Source: Gordius sp. MW1 (lineage: Eukaryota > Nematomorpha > Gordioida > Gordea > Gordiidae). Taken from it: a stretch of 64,000 nucleotides of DNA. Under the pieces are notes generated by a model. That model saw only the letters and a list, made by a program, of their open reading frames with translations. It did not search any database and had not been told where the DNA came from. How positions within the stretch are numbered: the first letter of the stretch is position 1; each line of letters begins with the position of its first letter. The DNA lies in assembly GCA_964036665.1 (NCBI GenBank), contig OZ038526.1, positions 21,700,001 to 21,764,000 of the forward strand. Reading direction: 5' to 3'. The translations under genes were made by a program, and so were the position numbers. Shown here one piece after another: positions 56,856-64,000 of this stretch.

Positions 56856-57519
56856 TTATTAAATATGGTGCGTGCTGTGCACCGATTTTAATTTTTAACG
56901 ATAATAGTGGTGTTACATTTCTATAAGTAAAAATGGATGCCTAAAAGTGGAAAAAAATATATGTTTAAAGTTCAATTGGGGGGGGGGGGGCAAAACATAA
57001 AATTTGTTAAAACTTTTAATTATAGTGGTATTGTTTAAAAAAGTCGTTAAAATTCACTTTTCAAAAATACTTTCATTTTCTGTAATCAAATTTACTACTT
57101 CTTAATCTGAGATTATCTCGAAATATTGGCATTTTTATTAGGCAACTTGATGACGACAATATATTGTTAAAGCTTAAAAAGAACTGATATTAATTATTTA
57201 GTGACAATGTTTGCCTTAGAGTTCTACTAGCCAACCGGGATCTCTTCTTTTTCATTCTCATTATATCGCCGGCCCTAGTTGATTTCATTCATCTTAATAT
57301 TTTAATTTATTATGAGAAGGTATTAGCAGATAAATTTACTAACTAGGTTTAATTTAAAATTATTTCATAGGTAAATATGAGTATCCCAGCGTATGATATA
57401 TATCACGCTTTAAAAACTATTGTTAAAATTGTTTTTTCGAAAAAATTATTTGCAGATGGAAAACCGACATTATGGCTTGGTGGTGCTTGAACGAGAGCAC
57501 TTAAAAAAACTTGAGTAAA

Positions 57520-57675
57520 ATGGCAAAAGACTATCTTTGCCAACAACCATCTTCCGTGGCATCGGAAAGAATATTTTCAAGGGCCGGCAATATAATGACA
57601 AAGAAGAGATCCCGGCTGGCTAGTAGAACTCTGAGGGAAATATTGTTACTAAATAATTGGAAAACTAATCTATAA
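57520..57675 (+). pseudogene. hAT transposase C-terminal dimerisation fragment
   Basis: The frame reads MAKDYLCQQPSSVASERIFS, then AGNIMTKKRSRLASRTL and ILLLNNW and ends at TAA. This is the hAT dimerisation domain (P.SS.ASER.FS..G......R.RL). The catalytic domains are absent. An inverted partial copy of the same coding stretch sits at 57212-57285 as part of the palindrome. Confidence 0.8.
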
Positions 57676-58979
57676 AACCTATATATCTTTGCGATTTTAC
57701 TTATATATCTATACAAATGTTAATCTGTACGAATAAACATAACACGGCGTTTGATCAAAAATTAAATATTTACATAAAAATTGCTTTGTCTTATTAAATA
57801 TCAATTTTTTAAGCTTATATATTGTCGTCATCAATTTGTTCTTTTTTAGACTTTGAATTAAGAAAAACTAATAAAAATGCCAATATTTGCGAAAGTCTCA
57901 GACTAAGAAGTAGTAAATTTGATTACAGAAATAGAAAATATTTTTGAAAAGTGAATTTTAAAGCCTTTTTTAAACAATACCAAATAATTAAAAGTTTTAA
58001 TAAATTTTATGTTTTGCCCCCCCCCTAATTGAACTTAAAACATATATTTTTTTTAACTTTTAGACATCCATTTTTACTAATAGAGGTACACCACTATTAT
58101 CGTTAAAAATTAAAATCGGTGCACAGCACGCACCATATTTATTAACAATAACTATCCCCTACCTCTCTCTCCCTTTCTTAACTACTGCATAGCATATGCA
58201 TAGCTTGTAGCAGCAGGCACTAAACCTTACCCCTCCCTCCCTCTCTTAACTTCTGCATATGCGTCATAGCATAGTAGCGCATCGCGTCCCTTACAAAATA
58301 ATATTTAGGTGATGTTGGGGTTGGTGCGGGGTTGGGAACAGGGATGGCCAGGGGTAGAGCAGGGTTGGAGCAAGGCGACTAAATATTTAGCCTTACTATT
58401 TGGGTGTGAATATTTTGGAGCAAGGGTATCCCCATGCTCTCATTATAAGCTGGGTTGTGTGAGAAGGGAAAGAGAAGGGCCCTAAATTTTTGTTTTTGGG
58501 CGGGCATGTTGAAGATAAAATTCGGGCTTAATGAGATTTTTTAAATAGTGTTATTTCGTTATTTTTTATTTAATTGCATATGAAAATGCTAAAAAAGTTA
58601 AGAAACTTGATTTCGCCTTCACAAAGTTTCTCCAATTAGCCTTTATTATTTACTTATCATTCGTCGCTTTCGCTAAGTTACTACTTATTTTTATAAAAAA
58701 AAAAATCTATACCTTCCTTTTTTTAAATTGCATTTAAATTCTATTGATAAATTATTGTCTTCTTATCAAAAGTAAGTTTTAACAGGGCACAGATTGACTA
58801 ATTGAACTAATTTTATTGATTAAGAAGTTTATTTATGGGTAGGGCAAACGGGTTAACTCAAAAGGGGAGTATAATTTTTTTAATGTAATATTATTTATTA
58901 AATATGTTAACTTTAGACTTAATTAAAAATTGTCTGACTCCCGTCATGACCTAATTGGGTCTGATAAATGATGAAAGTG

Positions 58980-59500
58980 AGAGACAACTACCTTTCTTCA
59001 TATATATGAAAGATCATTCTGATTATCTTCTTTGGTATTCCCAATAGGCATAACGACTCCCATATATATAGGTGTTGAACAGAGTCAAAAGCTTTGGCTA
59101 AATCTAGGAACACAAGAACAAGGGGAGTTTTGCTAGTACTAAAAACATCTATTATATTTCTTAGTGTGACAACATGTTCTGTAGTTGGGGGACACCTCCT
59201 TAACCCCGCCTGATTGTGCCTGAGGGAAGCATCGACTTGATTGTACAACCTAATGTATAACACCTTTATAAAAAGCTTTGACTCCAAGCTTTTTATTGCC
59301 ACTCCATAATAATTGTTCGGATCCGAGGTGTCTCCTTTTTTTTAAAAATATGGCAACTCCTCTTTTCCCCAAACTTTGTAGAAAAGATCTTGGAGAGATT
59401 TTCCAGACATGCGGGAGTCCGCTTTAAGAGCTTCCGCAGTCGTCCCTGATCGATCACCGCTTTATGTGAATTGAGCGATTTAATGGCATACACTGCCTAC
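58980..59500 (-). pseudogene. LINE reverse transcriptase fragment (fingers and palm A)
   Basis: From about 59493 on the minus strand: AIKSLNSHKAVIDQGRLRKL, then in a shifted frame SLESKLFIKVLYIRL, LRHNQAGLRRCPPTTEHV and LVFLDLAKAFDSV, the catalytic motif A of non-LTR reverse transcriptases with its aspartate. The copy stops shortly after motif A, and frameshifts are present. The motif style is close to that of LINEs with a C-terminal nuclease, so it may be the same family as 49264-49688 and 54433-54900. Confidence 0.7.
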
Positions 59501-59504
59501 GACG

Positions 59505-61447
59505 GTCCCAAGTCAGTGTCGAGGGTTGGCGTCAGGTCGGAAACCGGCTATAAAAACCATATGATAGTTTCAAACAAGATTTTACAAGAAAAGGCTAGGG
59601 CGTCCTCCACAAACGACGCGCGCTGCATACCCCGCCCGTGCAATGTGAAAAATACACTAGGGTTATTGCTCAACTCACATCGAAGGCGGGTTAAGAAAAT
59701 TAGTTGTTGAAAGAATGCGAATAACGTGCTGGAATGTGGGAACGATGACGGGGAAGAGCATCGAGGTCGCACAAATGCTAAAAAGAAGAAAGGTACACAT
59801 CGCCTGCCTACAAGAGACGAGGAACGGAACGAAAGCTAGGATTGGGAGAAGGGCACAAGCTTTTCTACAGTGGGTCACCAAATCGTAAAAACGGGGTCGG
59901 TATCGTTCGAAGCGAATCGTTCAAGGAAAAGGTAGTGGAAGTCAAGCGTTGTTCTGACAGGCTAATGTAAGTGAAGATTTCAGTTCAAGGGGGCCTCCTA
60001 ACCGTTATGTGCGCGTATGCTCCCCAAATTGGGTGTTGGGAATCAGAGAAAGACATATTCTTATCATCGGGAGAAATCGCCAGGCAACATCGTCCCCTTG
60101 TTATGGATCTTAACAGAAGAGTTTTTTCCGAAAGAAGAAAGGTATATCCACCTCGAATTCGATATGAAAGGCTAAAGGATACGTCGACGAACGAAGAATA
60201 CCATCAAAAAGACTCCTCACTCTTGGGTGCAAGGAAGTTGCAAAGGGACGTAGACAACGATTGGGAGACGCTATCTAAGGACATTAAGGGAACAGCGATT
60301 AGTGTTCTAGGACAGACCAAAGGAGGCAAGCTATGAATAGGGAACTATGGTGGTGGGATCAATCGGTTAGGGATTTTATCGAAAGAAAGAAAAATCTATA
60401 TAGACGGTGGCCTAAATCAAAAAGGTCGGAGGATTATCAAGAATAGAGGGACGCAAAGAGGGCCGCAAAAAAGGCCGTTGCAAAAGCGAAGAATGCCGCC
60501 TTCACTGAGATGGCAAACAAACTGGATCATAAAGGGGGCGATAGGCTTAAGTACAAATTGGCCAAGATAAGGGGGAAGAAAAATCGCGATGTCGGAGTTC
60601 TTAAAATAGTCAAAAACGAAAAGGGTCAAACCTTATTCAAACCGAAAGAAGTGATGGAAAGGTGTAAAGGATATTTTAAGAAACTTATGAATATTGCAAA
60701 TGACAAGGATTCCCTTCCCAAAATTGAGCCAATATAAGCATGGTCGAACTCTTTCAAGAGGATGAAGTTAGGACACAGATGAACAAGATGCAAAAAGGAA
60801 AAGCAAATGGACTAGATGGAATACCTATGGAAGCATTGCTCGGATGTTGCAAAGAAAAAGTCACCACCATGATGAACCTCATTAAAAAGATATTGGTTGA
60901 AGAGCGAATTTCTAATCAATGGAGACCAGGCACGATTATACGCTTATTTAAAGGCAAAAGAGACCCTTAAGATTGTGGCAATTACAGAGGTATCAGGCTA
61001 ACTTACCACTCCTTGAAGCTTATGGAAAGGATCTTTGTAACAAGGCTGAAAAACGAGAGGGAAATATCGGCTAATCAATTCGGATTTATAGCTGGCAAAT
61101 CCCCAATCGACCCAATCTTCGCACTAAGACAAATGATGGATAAGTATAGTGAAAAGAGGAAAGACCTAAATATGATCTTTATCGACTTACAGAAAGCTTA
61201 TGACACGGTCCCCCGCGATTTAATATGGTGGTGCCTGAGTAAACAAAATATTCCTGACGCATATATACGGCTTATGAAGCCTCAAACTCTTGCGTTAGGA
61301 CGACAGTTGGAGACTTTAAATCTTTTCGGGTTAAATTGGATTACATCAAGGATCTAGTTTAAGTCCCTTTTTATTTAATATAATTATAGACACGTTAACG
61401 ATGGACATTCAGAAGCCATCGCCATGGTGCATGCTATATGCCGATGA
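59505..61447 (+). pseudogene. RTE-type LINE relic, cut at its YADD motif
   Basis: After a leader, ATG at 59714 opens MRITCWNVGTMTGKSIEVAQ, then HIACLQETRNGTKAR, the start of the AP-endonuclease domain in the RTE/CFDP2-like style. Frames are then broken. The reverse transcriptase runs 60740-61446: VRTQMNKMQKGKANGLDG, GIRLTYHSLKLMERIF, ANQFGFIAGKSPIDPIFAL, MIFIDLQKAYDTVPRDLIWW (motif A), [12 protein letters not shown] and LYADD (catalytic motif C). Immediately after YADD, at 61448, an unrelated repeat begins, so thumb and tail are missing. Stops at 60735-60737 and 60968-60970 show it is inactive. Confidence 0.85.
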
Positions 61448-61448
61448 T

Positions 61449-64000
61449 TAGTGATGGTAATTTGCTCACAGTGAGCATTGCTCACTGTGAGCTCTGTCCC
61501 CTCACAAGCACTTTTTATCCTACTCTACTCATGAGTAGGATACAGTATCAGATGAAAATGCTGGAGAGGCGAAGGGGTAGTAGCAAAAAGTAACTCATGT
61601 ATAGAGCTGTGTGCCTGAGCAGCATTATAAGTTAACTAACAACTTTAATATGAGCAAATGCTATGAGCAAGCAGTTTCTCTAAACTGCTCATAGCATCTC
61701 ATATCACATTATAATGTGTTGTTTTGTTTTAATACATTCTGTTGTTCAACAATAATATGGCTATTTGCATAGGCGTAAGTAGGATTTCCTCAAGGGGGGG
61801 GGGCTATCAAATTTGTAAGATGACAATTTAAATATGGTTTAAATTTATATTTTATCGTTTTTAAGAACAGATGTCAATGTTATAATTTTATTAAATGTGC
61901 GAACTAATTTTTTTTGCAATTTTCTTAATATATGACTAAAATATGTTTAAGGATATTAAAATTTATTTTTTATACATGCCCAAAAATTTTATAAAAATTT
62001 ATTTAATTATAAATTTTTGAATTTTCTGTCACACCCAGGTGGTAATAATTTTTTTGACAATTTTAATATGGTTTAAATTTATATTTTATTGTTTTTAAGA
62101 ACAGGTGTCAATGTTATAATTTTATTAAATGTGCGAACTAATTTCTTTTGCAATTTTCTTTATATATGACTAAAATATGTTTAATGATATTAAAATTTAT
62201 TTTTTATACATGCCCAAAAATTTTATAAAAATTTATTTAATTATAAATTTTTAAATTTTCTGTCACACCCAGGTGGTAATAATTTTTTGACAATTTTAAT
62301 ATGGTTTAAATTGATATTTTATTGTTTTTAAGAACAGGTGTCAATGTTATGATTTTATTTAATGTGCGAACTAATTTTTTTTGCAATTTTCTTTATATAT
62401 GGCTAAAATATGTTTAATGTTTTAAAATTTATTTTTTATACATGCCAAAAATTTTATAAAAATTTATTTAATTATAAATTTTTGAATTTTCTGTCACACC
62501 CAGGTGGTAATAATTTTTGGAAATTTGGAATGTATTAAGCTTTTCCCTTGTTGTGCTTGTGGCTCTGGTGTCGACTAAAAATTGTAATATTATCTAACAA
62601 AATTATAAAAATACAGATCTCTCCTAAGGAACTTGTGAAGAAATCTCCAAAATTGACTCATCTCTCAATGAATTATTTGCCATAAAAATTTTTGGGTTAA
62701 ACGAATAATAAAATAAGGAGAGAGGAGGACTTTTGAAAATAAAATTATGAAATGCTATGCCTATTATGAGAGATAGGGAAGAGGGGATAGGCGATATGTC
62801 ACATAAGGCGTAAGTAATTAATAGTGATGGTAATTTGCTCCAGTGAGCATTGCTCACTGTGAGCTCTGTCCCCTCACAAGCACTCTGTATCCTACTCTAC
62901 TCATGAGTAGGATACAGTATCAGATGAAAATGCTAGAGAGGCGAAGGGGTAGTAGCAAAAAGTAACTCATGTATAGAGCTGTGTGCCTGAGCAGCATTGT
63001 AAGTTAACTAACAACTTTAATATCAGCAGATGCTATGAGCAAGCAGTTTCTCTAAACTGCTCATAGCATCTCATATCACATTATAATGTGTTGTTTTGAT
63101 TTAATACATTCTGTTGTTCAACAATAATATGGCTATTTGCATAGGCGTAAGTAGGATTTCCTCAAAGGGGGGGGGGAATTTGTAAGATAATTTAATATGG
63201 TTTAAATTTATATTTTATTGTTTTTAAGAACAAGTGTCAATGTTATAATTTTATTAAATGTGCGAACTAATTTTTTTTGCAATTTTCTTTTTATATGACT
63301 AAAATATGTTTAATGATATTAAAATTTTATTTTTTATACATGCCCAAAAATTTTATAAAAATATTAGAAATTTTTGAATTTTCTGTCACGCCAGGTGGTA
63401 ATAATTTTTTTGACAATTTTAATTGGTTTAAATTTATATTTTATTGTTTTTAAGAACAGGTGTCAATGTTATAATTTTATTTAATGTGCGAACTAATTTT
63501 TTTTGCAATTTTCTTTATATATGGCTAAAATATGTTTAATATTTTAAAATTTATTTTTTATACATGCCAAAAATTTTATAAAAATTTATTTAATTATAAA
63601 TTTTTGAATTTTCTGTCACACCCAGGTGGTAATATTTTTTTGACAATTTTAATATGGTTTAAATTTATATTTTATTGTTTTTAAGAACACGTGTCAATGT
63701 TATGATTTTATTTAATGTGCGAACTAATCCTTTTTTTCGATTTTCATCATATGTATCTAAAATGATTTTTAAAATTTATTTTTTATAAATGGCGAAATTA
63801 TTTTTTATTATATAAATATTTTTTGTGACATTCTTAATATGACTTAATGTTTCTAAATTTATATTTAAAAATATTTTTAGTCCAGGTTACAATGCAAAGT
63901 TTTATAAAAGGTGGGAAATTTTGCTTTATACAATATTCTACATAGATAGCTAAAATCTGTTTAATGATTTAAAAATTTAGGCCTTTAAACATGCCAATAA
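61449..64000. repeat. Composite tandem repeat, 1374-bp unit with internal 233-bp repeats
   Basis: TAGTGATGGTAATTTGCTC starts units at 61449 and 62823. Each unit opens with three hairpins: GCTCACAGTGAGC-ATT-GCTCACTGTGAGC (one base lost in unit 2), ATCCTACTC facing GAGTAGGAT, and AGCAGTTT-CTCT-AAACTGCT. A G9-10 run follows. Next come about three repeats of about 233 bp (GACAATTT near 61822, 62056 and 62289; again near 63412 and 63637) with CACACCCAGGTGGTAATAAT at their junctions. Unit 1 ends with 300 bp of unique sequence (62520-62822). Unit 2 runs off the window. Non-coding. Confidence 0.8.

Larger units (their letters stand above)
56115..58490. mobile_element. Giant near-palindromic hAT-derived element
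   Basis: The outer arms (about 56115-56450 and 58140-58490) are inverted copies: CAGCTTATAATGAGAGCATG against CATGCTCTCATTATAAGCTG, and ACGCATATGCAGAAGTTA against its inverse. The inner arms (56865-57285 and 57576-58135) continue the palindrome, including inverted copies of the end of a hAT transposase (about 57212-57285 and 57576-57650). Only about 290 bp at the centre is unpaired. The left arm is broken by a 398-bp MITE (56458-56855). No TSD was identified. Confidence 0.8.

Noticed and set aside
1-64000. CRISPR array, bacterial operon, prophage or rRNA genes
   Set aside because: No regularly spaced identical repeats with unique spacers, no polycistronic coding, no rRNA signature; the spliced DBT gene and transposon types are those of an animal nuclear genome.

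Overview
The window is AT-rich animal (metazoan) nuclear DNA: spliced genes with GT-AG introns, at least five hAT-type transposase relics, RTE-type and other non-LTR LINE fragments, two nested Ty3/gypsy-type LTR elements and many MITEs. There is no operon, Shine-Dalgarno site, rRNA or CRISPR array. I cannot fix the lineage. Clues are very short introns (28, 36, 39 and 51 nt) in the one clear host gene, alongside introns of 0.4-1.5 kb, one of which carries an inserted transposon. Host genes: only two can be supported. (1) A complete minus-strand gene for DBT, the E2 subunit of mitochondrial branched-chain 2-oxoacid dehydrogenase (22657 down to 17171, 11 exons, 422 codons), with lipoyl, E3-binding and acyltransferase domains and intact catalytic residues. 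(2) A smaller, less certain plus-strand gene (15201-16204) for a short secreted peptide with an antistasin-like cysteine pattern, preceded by a TATA box. Layout: 0-7.8 kb holds two or three copies of a Helitron/pearl-like non-autonomous family (tetranucleotide run near the 5' end, a central array built on CCAATGG/CCATTGG, a GGGCC-GAA-GGCCC hairpin at the 3' end, and embedded tRNA-like modules). 8-15 kb holds fold-back MITEs, a 260-bp polypurine tract and a decayed RTE LINE. 15-22.7 kb holds the two host genes, with a hAT element in a DBT intron. 23-30.4 kb holds two more fold-back MITEs, two hAT-type insertions with perfect 8-bp target-site duplications (TSDs) and a LINE 3' fragment. 32.7-35.8 kb is a hAT inside which another hAT has inserted, both with perfect TSDs. 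36.0-37.7 kb is an inverted copy of the Helitron-like element. 39-48 kb is MITE-rich, with tandem repeats and a degenerate hAT. 49-56 kb holds a Ty3/gypsy element on the minus strand (50002-55900) with a much younger Ty3/gypsy element (51905-54377, near-identical LTRs, TSD GGCAC) inside it. 56.1-58.5 kb is a giant near-palindrome derived from a hAT and broken by a 398-bp MITE. 58.9-61.45 kb holds two LINE fragments on opposite strands; the RTE copy is cut at its YADD motif by an insertion. 61.45-64 kb is a 1.37-kb tandem composite with internal 233-bp repeats. Apart from DBT and the peptide gene, almost every coding-looking stretch is a decayed transposon protein.
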